NCBI RefSeq assembly: GCF_011075055.1
Contig: NC_058156.1
Coordinates: forward strand, 4,836,001-4,900,000
Source: Mangifera indica
Lineage: Eukaryota; Streptophyta; Magnoliopsida; Sapindales; Anacardiaceae
Reading direction: 5' to 3'
Length of the DNA stretch: 64,000 bases
The notes under the pieces are model-generated. The model had not been told where the DNA came from. It did no database searches and worked only from the letters and a program-made list of their open reading frames with translations. Each line of letters starts with the position of its first letter. Position 1 is the first letter of the stretch. Shown one piece after another: positions 34,709-47,468 of the stretch. Made by a program: the position numbers and the translations under genes.

Positions 34709-36187
34709 TAATTTGTTTATTCAACTTTGATGATGTGAATCCATACTTAATTATCTGAAACTCGAGATCTACTAAGTCTTTCAAGTTTGCCTTATACTCT
34801 TATCCCTCATATCAAGCCTTTATCAATTCCTTGACATGATATGGGTGAAAGTTTACTTAATCAGGAATTGAATAACTCACTTGTTGATCAGACTAAGTCA
34901 ATACAAGGATTTGACACCTTAGCCATGTGAATACCTTAATTGTGCAATATACTCCTTACACCATTATTGGAGTGTGGTCTAATTCGAGCATACTAACTCA
35001 CCACACCTTACTATGGGTGATCAAGTTCTACTATAAACCAATTGTCCTACTACGGGCGATGTAAGGAATATCTCATAGGTGCCCCCTCATAACAACCCTT
35101 AAATTGGTACCACTAACTTTGGTACTATCATCTACGTATGCATACTAACTCAAGCTATCTGTCTATGAGCTCGTAATGCTTTCATCTTTGCTTGACCTAT
35201 ATCTTATATTCTTAAGGTAGTGTCATATGCAATAGGTCTAAATTATTCCCCTAGAGTTTTTAAGAATTAATACTTAACTTTTATTTTATAAACACAACTA
35301 TTCATATATGATGAATGGTCATTCACTTCTAATATGTGATGAACGCGCATCTATGATCTAATGAATAAGCGTTCATCACCCTTCGATGTATGACATTCCT
35401 TTTTCATCATAGTCATTCTTAAACCCTAAGGGTACTTTTATCTTTCTACTCCATGCATGGCCATTCATTAGGATTATAGTTATTTTTTATGTATTTTCCA
35501 ACATTAATGAAAGATGAGCAACACACATGCACGCTCATCTAACATTGCTAAAAAAATTTACAAGCCATGAATGAGTGTTGTTATTGCACAAATAGGCATT
35601 CATGGTGTATAAAATTCTTATTCTAGGTATGGGCAACCGTTCATACTTAATGAATGTTCATCTATTACTTTATAACCCTAAAAACATACCCTTTTTCTCA
35701 TTCTAAATGTAACACACTCATTATTCCTCAAACATCATATAATGTAAATGTAGATATAACATCAAATTAAACTAAAACATATCAAAATCATTCTCAATAC
35801 AATAATAACACTTTAGAACTTTGAAATAAACATGTGTTCATCCCTTATTGAATGATCATTCAAGCTAAAACCCTAGAATAAACATGCATCATGTGAGAAC
35901 AAAAAGATTTCTTCTTACTAAAGGGTAAACGAGCATCTATGCATGCATGAACAACCATTCATTGACATTTGAAAGTACCATACCCTACCAGTTTCTATGA
36001 ATTCTAACCAATCCACAACAATTCTAACATACTCAAAATATGTTATTCATTATAGTATAGTCCTAACACATTTCTCAAGTCTCATAGCCCCTAAAACATG
36101 CTAACAAATTCATATCATTGTATTATCTCCTCAAACATTATCTCATACAAGTACATGATTATGTATCTCTAATTAACATGAAATTCG
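34709..36187. other. unassigned repeat-like region rich in ATTCAT/ATGAAT dyads
   Basis: No coding similarity. From about 35280 to 35960 short inverted words such as GAATGGTCATTC, GAATGATCATTC and TTCATACTTAATGAATG recur many times. The region lies between gypsy-type LTR sequences and may be LTR or non-coding internal sequence of one of them. Confidence 0.4.
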
Positions 36188-36929
36188 TAATACCCGTACA
36201 TAAGCCATAAGGGTACTAATATCTTTTTTAGAAGTTTCAATTTTGAACTAGGTTGAAATCAAATATATTATTTTTATTGGACTAAAACTAAATATGAAAG
36301 TTTTGTTTAGGCTTAATGGCTAGTCAATATAAATTAATCACATGTAATGGAATTTTATTTGGTTCAAAGGTATTACAAACTTCATTAGTTAGGATTCTTA
36401 AGCATACTAAAAGTTGGTGGCCTATATAAGATACCTTCCACCTAAACTTTAACATTTTTTGGCCATTTTACTAAAGAAAAGAAACATAAAATATTGAAAG
36501 AGAAAAGAAAAAAAACAACAATCCAAAGATGGTAGTGCCAACAAGCCAAAGCAAAAAATGAAGAAGAAGAAGAAAAGAGAAAAATATGATGCTCAGATTT
36601 TCAGCATGCGTCTATAGGAGATTTTTATGTTCTTTTTAATTCCACTATTGGATCGCTTTAATTTTTGTATTATCGATAGAAGACTCATTTTGTTTATTTT
36701 GAATGGTAGAGATCGTGTTTTGTTTCTCCAGTAACCTATTATCTGTGTTGAAACATGGCTAAAAATTCAGGTAAGTAAAATAGACTTCTTCCCTCAAGTT
36801 ATTGCATCTTGATTGAGTTTGTTAAGATACTTGGTATAAGATCATTGTTAGTTTGTTATCCTTGAATCTTTTTTGAATACTCTGACTTAATAGTACCCTA
36901 ACCTTAAATCAATCTTTGAAAATACACAT
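36188..36929 (+). repeat. possible plus-strand LTR fragment
   Basis: Starts CGTAATACCCGTA, resembling an LTR start (TGTAATACCC) with one change. A TATA-like CCTATATAAG occurs near 36424, with an A/G-rich stretch after it. No partner or clear end found. Confidence 0.3.
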
Positions 36930-39146
36930 ACGTATTGACCGATCCTTTTTCTTAGTTGATCAAATAAATCATCAATCCATAATAATAGATATTTGTTCTT
37001 GATGGTGACCTTGTTCAACTCCCTATAGTCGATACATATACGCATCGACCCATCCTTCTTTTTCATAAAGAGGATCAGTGTCCCCTACAGTGAATTACTC
37101 AATCGTCTAAATCTACTATCTAGTAATTCCTACAACTGTTTCTTCAACTCTTGAAGCTTAGTTGGCATTATCCTATATGAGGCCTTAGAAATGGGTGTTA
37201 TCCTTAGGGCCAAATCTATACTAAACTCTATCTTTCTTTTTGGTGCCAATTTAAGCAACTCATTTGGGAACATATAAAAAAACTCACATACCACCGATGT
37301 GGATTGCAAACTCTGGGTGGTCTCTTCTGACTTGTTTACCACATGAGCTAGGTACCTTAATCATCATGCTCAATACTTAACCTTCACCAAATGAGAATTC
37401 TTCACCGTTTTCTAATTGGAACTAGACTTTATTCTTCTTGCAGTTTATCTCAGCTTTATATTGACTCAAGAAATCCATGCCTAATATTATATCAAAGTCC
37501 GACATGTCAAAAACTATCAAGTCTACTATCATCTCTTGACCTTTCAAGAACATAGTCTTACCCAAAAAAATCTGGTTAGTTTGAATTTTACCTTCATCTG
37601 ACATCTCTATACTAATGTTAAACACTGTGGTAGGTTCTAGCCCTTACTTTTCTATAATCCTTTGAGTAATAAACCTATAGGTAGTACCAGAATCTATCAG
37701 TGTATACAAAAGGCAAGAATGAAAAATTAATTGGCTAGTCACAGCAAATGGGTTGGCCGCAACATGAGTCTAGTTCGCTGCATAGACCCTAACCTATCAT
37801 TTTTTACCAATTTTCTACCTTATCGGGGCTAGAGTTGCTGTAGTACACTCCTAGGTGAAATATCCTAGTTGTCTACATCCAATACAAATCTTTTGAACAA
37901 CTACACACTTACTGATGTGTCTACGACTATATCTCAAGCATGTAGGGATCTTCTCTCCTCTTGATGGCTTCTCTTACCTGGATCACTCTTTACACCTCAA
38001 CCTTTTACTCTTCCAACCTCTCTCAGAACCTTGAAACTAGAAGCTCGTCTTACCCTAATTATCTTTGTTATCACTTAGTGTCATGACTATCATTACTTTT
38101 CCCACATAGCTACCCCTAAGGTTATATGAGTCATGACTCTAAATTGCTAGAATAAATTTGTATCTTTTTCTCTCTCTAGTCATTTTTAATCTTATGGCCT
38201 CTGATCACTGAGCTCTGCCTATTACCTTAGTATAAGATTTGGGAGGGTTATCTCCCCGTTAACATATGCTTGGTGATGTTAGCTCTATACCTATTAATAA
38301 AGATCTCTATCTTTCCCTTCTTAGTGCTAGTTGCACTTAGGACGTATTGAGCTAAAGAGTTCAACTTGGTAAAGAACTCTTTAACTATCATATCTTTTTC
38401 TCTTAATCTGAGGACCTTTTGTGCCCTGACATATTGCACATCAAACCCAAAAACTCATTTTTAAAGGCTATTTGAAGTCACTTTTGCATCGACCTTCATT
38501 AAGTAACTGGCATATCAGAGCTTTTCTCGATCCAACATGTCAAACAGCTTCATGGGTTTTTTTATGGTCTCTAGCTAATCCTTAAATAATATAACATCTT
38601 TGTTTGTCCCATGAAACTTTAGGGGCTGGTGCTTACTGCTAGATTGTAAGTAGGATAAATCTGGCCCTTGTGTCCTCCTATTACCCCTTATCTCGATAAA
38701 CCCTCAACCATAGTCTTCTAGCAGGGCAACATGTCATATGTAAGGGGTGTTGCTCAACCAATAGTGGTGTCAACATATGGTGACTCATACTCTTAGAGGT
38801 CTCATGATTAGCTCAAAAGATCTTTTACACAATCCTCTTAATATGCTCATCATCCACTTAGGGTGTTGTAACTCCATCGGGTATAAGTCCTTAAGCTATA
38901 TCTTGGTCCTTTTCTTAAGTTGGAATCTCATCAACCTCATCATTTCCTATCAATTTCCTAGATCTTTTATCCTAAAATCAACCACACAGTCTCAATTGTA
39001 AATAGTACTATTTAAATAAAGGTCAAAACTCTACTTACAATAGTTGGTTGTTAAGAACGGGTTAGTGTCACATAAGAGGCTTTAGATGATTATTGCATGC
39101 GTGAAATGACTCTTGGGGTTCCTAAAATCATGTTTTGATACATAAA
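36930..39146 (-). pseudogene. gypsy gag-protease-RT fragment
   Basis: Minus strand. The gag part at 38248-38439 reads MQYVRAQKVLRLREKDM. A protease part at 37422-37625 has VDLIVFDMSDFDIILGMDFL. RT begins at 37130-37342 (EFSIDLALRITPISKASYR) and continues through stops to [17 protein letters not shown] and a DDLFDQL-like end near 36960. The rest of RT, RNase H and integrase are missing, so the element is truncated at about 36930. A degenerate primer site lies at 39133-39144 and an LTR-like edge at 39147. Confidence 0.85.
39133..39144 (-). other. degenerate primer-binding site
   Basis: On the minus strand TATGTATCAAAACATGA resembles TTGGTATCAGAGCATGA. It is followed on the right by TGTATCATCC, a plausible LTR end. 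Confidence 0.5.
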
Positions 39147-39499
39147 TGTATCATCCTTCTTTCGACATTTACCCATATCAAGAAATCACCTTAAGAGATG
39201 TGACTTAACATACTTTCAGAATATGTTATCACAGTTATTAAATGCAATACATTGAAAACAGACCCATAATCCTAAAAAGTGTATTATAAAATTCAATAAA
39301 ATGATTAAAACACTATCTATATAACATATATAAAACCATCTAAATGCAAATATAAGTCTGTACAAACCAATGCCTTTATATACAACTTTCCTTTCTCAGC
39401 AAATATAACAAAGAGCTGAAACCAAACAATTTAATCACCTATAGCTTGTTCCTAACATGAATGAATGATACAACTTCAAATAACCCAAATACATAATAC
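39147..39499 (-). repeat. 5' LTR fragment of the truncated gypsy element
   Basis: LTR-like sequence next to the degenerate primer site, cut on the right by the copia solo LTR at 39505. It shares a CCTNAAGAGATGTG word with the family F LTR end near 61905. Confidence 0.4.
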
Positions 39500-39504
39500 A
39501 TATA

Positions 39505-41175
39505 TGAAGGGTTTTCATGACACCGATAATTGACAACACAACGAAGTTAAAAATTAAAAAATCATAGAACCCTAACTAGGATACTTGTTTTAGACATATA
39601 ACCATGAACATACAAAACACACATACAGAGCTTTAATTTTTATAACTGCATTAATGGCTTCTCCAATACTTCATGTGGCTTGAGAACAGATGTTATCTAG
39701 GCCTAAAGAGATAGTGCCTTAGTATCCATGGGAGCATGAACACGTAAAAGACAATTTAGGGAGAAGGCTACAAGGGCTTCATTGTTGGATTTTATGTTCA
39801 CAAGAAAAAGAGAGAAAACATAAAACTTACGACTAAGGTTTTCTGTTATGTATATGTTATATTTTTCGTTGAATTTTAATGCATTTTTAAATATGTGTAG
39901 GTGTCTGAGTAGAACAAGGATTTTATCTATACTCGACACCCTAAACACACATACATGACATGCCAATTGATATGTTTCAAACCATGCACGGGTGGCACAT
40001 AAATTTATGCCACCTGACATGATTTTATGCCTTACACGACTAGACAATATTTTGTCAACCATGCCATACATTATTTATATTACAGGTGGCAGGTGACACC
40101 ATGCATACCAAGTTTAACTTTTTCAAAGTGTGGTCAACTGGCTCTCTATCTCCCTAAACACCAAGATTATTATGAAATAATCCATATCTCTAGGTTCGAA
40201 TCAACCTTTATATATGTGTGACCCATAAACTCTCTATTAAATTGGGAGTATATAAATTCAAATTGAATTCAGACATAGACCAAAATTGGCCTCTAGTAAA
40301 ATATCATGGCCATCCAGGCAATAGAGTGTCAGTGGACATCTCTTAAATTGTTACAACATCACAGTTATGTGCAATTTAATCCTTTCGTCAACCAATATCT
40401 CTTGAGACTGAAACATATAAATGTATCTATCTTTGTGGCTCCTTGATATGAACTAGCAGATATTAATGACTAACATGGATTAGACAACAACCTCATTCAA
40501 GTTGTCATAGATGTTATTTAGTATTCTTACATGAGATATATTTTCTTATGCTTAGGAGTAACAAATCCTTATTGATTAGTCATAACTTCCATGTATCTCA
40601 CAACATGGTCAATTACTACCTTTATAGTTACCCATATTATGGTGGCATGCTAGATGACATCAAACCATATGATCCTTACACAAGACGGTCTAGCGATATT
40701 AAGTCAAAGGATTATATGCACCTATGGTGTTCAGATGATTTATTCCAAAGACACTAAAGCAACCATCCATATAGATATCCTCTAGTTGGGTCAGTCTAAT
40801 GAACACATTTATAATGTACACCTATGTGTTGTACCAAGTTGTATGTAACAATTTTGACATGTGAAAATTGTCACCACTTTTACTATGATCGCTCAACACT
40901 ATGATAATCTCATCATCATTACACGTGCCCTTGTTCATTGTAATGTTAGGATTACTGACATTTTTAGAATGTCCATTTAAAATATATATAGGGTTCTCAT
41001 GATCAATTATCTAATCCCCTCGTTACAGTTCTACCATTCTAAGGGTATATTATTTATATGATCATATAAATCGATAACATATAAATTGAATAATAATAAG
41101 TCCTTTATTAATTGTTAATAAAAAATTACATTCATGAATGCAATTTTGATTGGCTTTAGGGTACCTAGCCTAACA
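39505..41175 (-). repeat. copia solo LTR, minus strand
   Basis: A full-length relative of the LTR at 31035-32709 in reverse orientation: the right end reads GCCTAACA and the left end TGAAGGG. It is 1671 bp against 1675 bp. Flanking five-mers are ATATA (39500-39504) and ATATT (41176-41180), a likely target duplication with one change. No internal copia sequence adjoins it, so it is a solo LTR left by recombination. Confidence 0.83.
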
Positions 41176-41916
41176 ATATTTGTCTGCAATAGACTAATAC
41201 GAAGCCAACAACAACTTTTTGGTTGAGAAGAAGTGGGTAGGCTTTGACAAAAGCATTTTCCTGAAGCAGTATCTTCTTAATTTCTTTTACATCAAAGTTA
41301 TGTAATTAAAGATCCTTGTATGTTGTATATATGTTAATTTTAAAGGCATGACAATTATATATATCACGGTGTGTGTATACATATTCTTAATATGAAGACT
41401 GCATTTACTAAGTCCTATATGCCTATAAATCATGGGAACTAGGTGATGATATAAGAAATATAATGGGAATGATGATAAACGATTTGGAGGAGGTTATAGG
41501 AATCGAAAAATGATGATTTAAAATTGTGTAATAGAAGATTCAAAAAAGTTGAACCTCTGAAACTTTGAAGAGTACTAAAAGTTAGTGTTCGATCATAGCA
41601 ACAAACGATAGGAGAATTTGTGTAAAAGAGGTGCATGGATGTACCTTCACTAGGTTGACACCTAATGCTGCCAAGAGCCAGACTGGTAGCCTAGGCATGC
41701 TTAGAACTCATCAAAGTGCTAGACGTGTACATATAGGAGTATTATCACCGACGAGTAGTACACATGACAAGCGTGCACCATACACATTGGATGAGCATTA
41801 TAAACATAAGGCATGTGAAAGCTTTAAACCGATATGTCTCATATGCCTCAAAAGGGTGAAATTTTTGTCGTTTTAAATAAAGGCAAAATCTTTGTCATTC
41901 TTAAATGAAAATAAGA

Positions 41917-42090
41917 GCACTACATGCCAGACATGAATTTGCTTTAGGTTGGGATGCCATGTGTGCACCCACACTTGTTGTGGTGCACTTGTACTAATTA
42001 AAACACTACATGCCAAACATGCATTTGTTTTTTGTTCAAATGCCATCTGAGCACCCACACATATTAGGTGCATCTACACCATTTGAAATA
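41917..42090. repeat. two diverged units of about 86 bp
   Basis: Both units contain ACATGCCANACATG and TGCCAT followed by GCACCCACAC. The same pair occurs in the 3' LTR at about 46796-46968. Confidence 0.8.
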
Positions 42091-42240
42091 CACTTTAGCA
42101 ACCCATAATACATCTATGCCAAACATTTCACATTTGAGTTGAATCTCGAAAAGGTAATGTTAGCTATATTCATAGACATTAGGACATATTTGGTATCCAT
42201 AAGGGTTTATAACAGACTAAGCTAAAAAACGTAAACCTAA

Positions 42241-42591
42241 TTATGAGTGTTGGTAATTATAAGTTGCATTAAAGATTAGTTGATGAGATGTCCTGGTCTC
42301 GAGAATGCTCGAATAGATTGATGAGATGTCTCAGTTTCGAATAAAGGCAAATTGGAATTATGAGTGTTGGTAATTATAAGTCATATTAGAGGCCAGTTGA
42401 TGAGATGTCCTTGTCTCGAGAATACCCGAACTGATTGATAAGATATCTTGGTTTTGAATAAAGGCAAATTAGAATTATGAGTGTTGGTAATTATAAATAG
42501 CATTGGAGGCCAGTTGATGAGATGTCTTAATCTTGAGAATGTCATAGCCGATTGATGAGATGTCTTAGTTTTGAATAAGGGAAAATTGGAA
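42241..42591. repeat. three-copy 117-bp tandem array (5' LTR)
   Basis: Units start at 42241, 42358 and 42475, each beginning TTATGAGTGTTGGTAATTAT. Each unit contains two copies of a TGAT(G/A)AGATGTC-like word. Confidence 0.95.
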
Positions 42592-43181
42592 TTAATTTGA
42601 GACATGATGATGATGGAAACAAACTTGAGACTGGTTTTCAAATTTGATGAATATGGACTTAAGAGGTATCTAAGGCAGATGCCCTATCTCATATGAAAAC
42701 ATAAGAGGCACCTGAGATGGGTGTTTAATGAGATGCGTCAAGGACAAGTGAGACGGTGAGACTCCATTGAAGATATCCGTAAGGAACAAAGTATTATTGT
42801 GAATACCTACTAAGTATTATAACTCATGTGTTTATTGGGTTTTATAGGTAGGAGAACCAATGGGGCAGACAGGGAAATGCATGGATCAGCACATTAAGTT
42901 GTGCATTTGGCTATAGTTGTTTTTATTTCATTTTATTATTACAACTATTGCTTTATGGGCTTCAAGCATATTGGGATTATTAGTATTACTTGTAATTACT
43001 GAATTTAATTTTGGGACACTTTTTGGCACATTTATTCATTTTCAATAAATGTCTGGTGTATTCTTCATGAACACTAAATTGTATCTTTTTATTATAATTT
43101 TATTTTAAATATGCACAAGTAATACATCACCTTGGGATAATTACTACGAAGGATAGACTCTTGAAGTGGGGTGTTACAATT

Positions 43182-43193
43182 TGGTATTAGAGT
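43182..43193 (+). other. degenerate primer-binding site
   Basis: TGGTATTAGAGT, two transitions away from the standard tRNA-Met site, four bases inside the 5' LTR end. Confidence 0.8.
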
Positions 43194-44859
43194 ATGTTTT
43201 AGGAACTCAAAAAGGTGTTGAAAACAATTTTTATAAAATGTACATAAACTAGTAGCAGAAACAGTGTTGATTGCTCTCGCGCCCTAGCCACTACAAGTAG
43301 AGTGGAATCCTTCTCCTTTTATTGTGCATAAATCTCAAGTTTGACTTGTTCACATTCAGAGTTAATTTTCTAATTTATTGCACTGGCTTTTGGTGAAGAA
43401 ATTCATGACGAAACAACCCTAAAAAACATTGTATGTCTGTGTGAAACCATGGTGTATATATGTGTTGCATATGATGATTTATTGCTTGCATTCTTAGAGA
43501 TTTTGGCCGACTATGTTGGTTGTTTTCACTAGCTAGGTTTGCGAATTTTAGAACAAATTCAAGGAAGAAATTAAGGCCAAAATTTTGATATCTGGCTAAC
43601 ACAAGTGTACACAAAATCGTGGGATGATTTTGTCATGGTTGAAAGGCTAATATGTGGGTTATATTATATACAAATTTTGTTTATCAATGGGATTTTTGGA
43701 GTTGCGTCATGAGTGGGAGCATGTATATTAATTTTTATTTATTTTTTCCATGGCTGCATGTGTAAAGGTAGAGGTGAATCTACCATGCAAAGAAATTATG
43801 TGTAATAAGGGAGTCTATTTGTCATGAGTGCATGGATTTTGTGTACAAAATTGGTGGCTTGCATGTGCTATTCTTTTTATTTATGTTTATAGGATGTATA
43901 TAATGGTGAAATCGATGAACCCTATTAGTATTTGTTTATTAATTCAAGCATGTATATAATGGTGAAATCGATAAACCCTATTAGTATTTGTTTATTAATT
44001 TAAGCATATGTAGGTGCCCATAATTGAACTATTGAATTATTTAATTAGAAAACATGGCATGACACAAGTTTTAAGCAGAATTTATTAATGGCTAGCGTGT
44101 GCATTATCTTATTGATTTTCATGGTTGCTTGTATGGACTTTTATCATGCAAATTTATGTTTGTTAAATGGATTTTAGAGCTGCCACATGACAATAAGGCA
44201 CGGGCTGATTATATTTCATGAACTTGGAAGATTTTAACATTAGTATATTTATGAGAAACTCCAAATAGAAAAGATGGTTATGTCGTGGAAACCATAGAAA
44301 CTTTATGTTGCATGAGGTGAAGTTTTAGGAGGATTTACAAGTGTAATCCATGAAATATATAAGTGGCAAGTGCTCGACTCTTGGAGGGAAAAAGAATTTC
44401 AAAGAGCGTGGGCCAAGTTTAGGCCATGAAGTTTCTTTTCTTGGGGCCACTATCATGTACTTGGAGGGTACTCATGGGATGATTTTAGATGTTTCAAATA
44501 TGAGGCATTCATTTTAAAGTTTAGGGTGAGTAAGTGTTTGGTACAGGATGAGCATCCGTTCATGTTAGCAATGAGCGATCAAAGGGAAATGCACTTGACA
44601 TTATTAGAATTTTGCAAAAATTACCTTTTTACCCCAAGTTAAGTAAATGATGGGGATTTAAATTAGAATAGCCTAGAAAAGTATGTGAAAGAAAGAAAAA
44701 GAGTTAGCTAGCCAATTAAAGGTGCCCCACTATGTGGAAGACGACACTAAACCCTATTCGAGTTAGATTTGGGTTGAAAATAGAAAAATCTAGAAAAGAA
44801 ATAGTATACAGTTAGATAGACATCGAGTGTGATTGCTTATGCCTTTCACCAACGAAAAA
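43194..44859 (+). other. non-coding interior of deleted gypsy element
   Basis: About 1.7 kb where gag to RT should be. No coding similarity is visible on either strand. It contains a 56-bp tandem duplication (43894-44005). Confidence 0.55.
43894..44005. repeat. 56-bp tandem duplication
   Basis: Two copies starting at 43894 and 43950 that differ at very few positions, beginning ATGTATATAATGGTGAAATC. Confidence 0.97.
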
Positions 44860-45735
44860 ATTATAAGGACAAGTACCTGACCTATGGTAGTATTTGCTCT
44901 TAAGATTTGACACCATTATTTGTATGGGGTAAAGAATAATGTATAAATTGATCACAAAAGTTTGAAATACTTCTTCACTCCGAGGGAATTAAATATGTGA
45001 CAATGCCAGTGGTTAGAGTTAGTTAAGGATTATGACGTGGATATCATATACCATTTGGGTGAGGATAATGTGGTAGTCGATGCTTTGAGCAGGAAAGCAA
45101 CGTTTGTCTTAGATGGTTGCATTCCTTGAGTTGTAGTAGGATATTCTTTATGAACAATTTGACATGGTCACCAGATTATTAGCCGGATTAGACATTAGAT
45201 CGACTTTATTAGATGAGATCAAAGTTAGGTAGGTTATCGATGAATGGTGTATATAGATGATATAAAAAATTACAAAGGGACTTGAACTAGATTTTTGAGT
45301 GGTGAATTAGAGTTTGAAGTTGGTGATCATATATTTTTTAAGATTGCTCTGTACTGACATGTAATGAGATTCAATAGCAAGAGGGAAGTTGACATAGCGA
45401 TATATTAGGTTGTATGAAATTATAGAGAGGATTGACATGGTGGCTTATAGACTTGTGTTGTCAATAAACATAGGACGTATTCATAATGTGTATCATTTGT
45501 CTAGGTTACGCAAGTGTCTGGGTGATCAATCTCAAGTCGTTAGGCTTGATGATATGAAGTTGAAGGACAATTTAGTGTATAAGGAATGCCCAATACGAAT
45601 TGTGGATTAGTAGATTAAAATACTCAAGCACCAACGAATTCCTTTGGACAAGGTCCAATGGCAAAATCACCAAATGGATAAGGCTATTTGGGAGATAGAG
45701 GAAGATATGAGATGAAGATTTCTCTAATTGTTCGA
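44860..45735 (+). pseudogene. gypsy RNase H and integrase C-terminal remnants
   Basis: An RNase H tail reads [20 protein letters not shown] and VVVDALSRK (about 45010-45100), followed by RLLAGLDIRSTLLDEIKV. Sequence then jumps at about 45290 to LEFEVGDHIF and the GPF/Y-type region (45410-45610: YEIIERIDMVAYRLVL and IHNVYHLSRLRK). A chromodomain-like AIWEIEEDM follows near 45690. The whole integrase zinc and catalytic core is deleted between these parts, and stops interrupt the rest. Related to, but diverged from, the complete element at 11998-21605. Confidence 0.87.
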
Positions 45736-46091
45736 GTGAATTTCAAAGTTGAAATTCTTTTAAAAAGAGAGAAACGTAATAGCTCTAGGTAAGTTCAAAG
45801 GGCACTTTGGTCATTTCCCTATCATTTGGTATTACCATTATTGCTTAAATTGTTAGAAAATTCCCTGCCATGTGGTTATGGAAATTAAGATCATTATCTC
45901 ATAATTTTTATCCTTAAATAACCAAGATTATGATCCCATAAATTTTGCCCATAGTAATTATATTATTCTCAAGTTTGCACCAGGATAAGAAGGAAAGGGA
46001 TAGAATTGCCTTGTTTAGCTTCATCTTCAATGAACTTCTTTTCTTTTAAAGACAAAAAAAAGAAAGATATATTTTGAAAATGAGGGACTAA

Positions 46092-46092
46092 T

Positions 46093-46123
<31 letters not shown>

Positions 46124-46127
46124 GGGG
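46092..46127. repeat. T11-G25 homopolymer junction
   Basis: Eleven T followed by twenty-five G with no interruption. Such a G run is very unusual in this AT-rich window. Confidence 0.9.
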
Positions 46128-47117
46128 CATATACACATAATATGCATACAAAGAAAAGGAGAAAGAACATAATCCCTTGTGTACTGACAAGGGAAGAAAA
46201 TCATCGACGAGATCTTTGCCATAAGAAGACCGTTGTGATAGTTGTAAGGGAGGTAGACCATCAATCTTTAATTTTCTTACATCCAGGTTATGTAATTAAA
46301 GATCTTTGTACATATAATGATTACATGTACTAAGGTTTTTGTGTCTTTAAATAATGGGAACCAGGTAATGATTAGGAATGATGATAGATGATTTGGAAGA
46401 GGTTGTGGGGTAGGAAAATGATGATTTAAACTTTGGAGAGCACTAGAAGTCAACGTTCGATTACAATGACAAAAGGCAAGTACATTTGCGTAGAATAGGT
46501 GCACGATTGTACCTCAGCTAGGTCACTGCTAACAGCTAGATTGGTAGCCTAGGCATGCTTGGAATTCATCAAAGCATTGGACTTGTACATGTAGGGGTAC
46601 TGTTGTCGGCGAGCAACGCATATAACAGCTACATAGCACACATACCAGACGTGCACCATGCACGTCAGACGAGCATTATGAACACCAAACATATGGAAGC
46701 TCTGGGTCGGTATGTTGTTGTATGCCTGGAAAGAGTGAAATTTCTATCATTTTAAATTAAGCCAAAATTTCTATCGTCTTTGAATGAAAATAAAAGCATT
46801 GCCTGACAAACATGCATTCGCTTTAGGTTGGGATGCCATGTGGGCACCCACACATATGGTGTGCCTAAACCAATTAAAACAATGCGTGCCAAACATGCAT
46901 TTGCTTTGGGTTGGGATGCCATGTGAGCACCCATACATATTATGGTATGCTTACACCGTTTAAAATACACTATAACAGCCCATAATGCATCCATGCCAAG
47001 CATTTCACTTTCGATTCAAATCTTGGAAAGGTAATGTTAGCATTATTCACAAACATAGGGATGGATTTTGTGTCCATAAGGGTTTGTAATGGACTAAGCT
47101 TGAAACCATAGCCCTAA

Positions 47118-47468
47118 TTATGAATATTGGTAATTATAAGTCGTATTAGAGGCCAGTTTATGAGACGTCCTAATCTTGAGAATGCTTGAATGAATGGATG
47201 AGATGTCTCGGTTTCTAATAAAGGCAAATTGGATTTATGAGTGTTGGTAATTATAAGTAGCTTTGGAGGCTAGTTGATGAGGCGTCATAGTCTTGAGAAT
47301 GCTTGAACTAATGGATGAGATGTCTTGGTTCCAAATAAAGGCAAATTGGAATTATGAGTATTGGTAATTATATGTCGTATTAGAGGCTAGTTAATAAGAC
47401 ATCCTAGTCTTGAGAATGTTTGAGCTGATTAATAAGACATCTATGTTCCGAATAAGGGGAAATTGGAA
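47118..47468. repeat. three-copy 117-bp tandem array (3' LTR)
   Basis: Units start at 47118, 47235 and 47352, matching the array in the 5' LTR. Confidence 0.95.

Larger units (their letters stand above)
41270..43178 (+). repeat. 5' LTR of deleted gypsy element
   Basis: Homologous to 46255-48054 from about 41270 onward and ending GGTGTTACA. The first 500 bp or so seen in the 3' LTR (45775-46250) are not found here, so the left part is missing, near the copia solo LTR insertion. Confidence 0.8.

Noticed and set aside
36188..36929. A host gene promoter with TATA box
   Set aside because: No coding exon follows; LTR-like start and context favour a retrotransposon fragment.
39703..40071. Open frame of 122 codons, minus strand
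   Set aside because: Sits inside the copia solo LTR, where homologous LTRs do not keep the frame.
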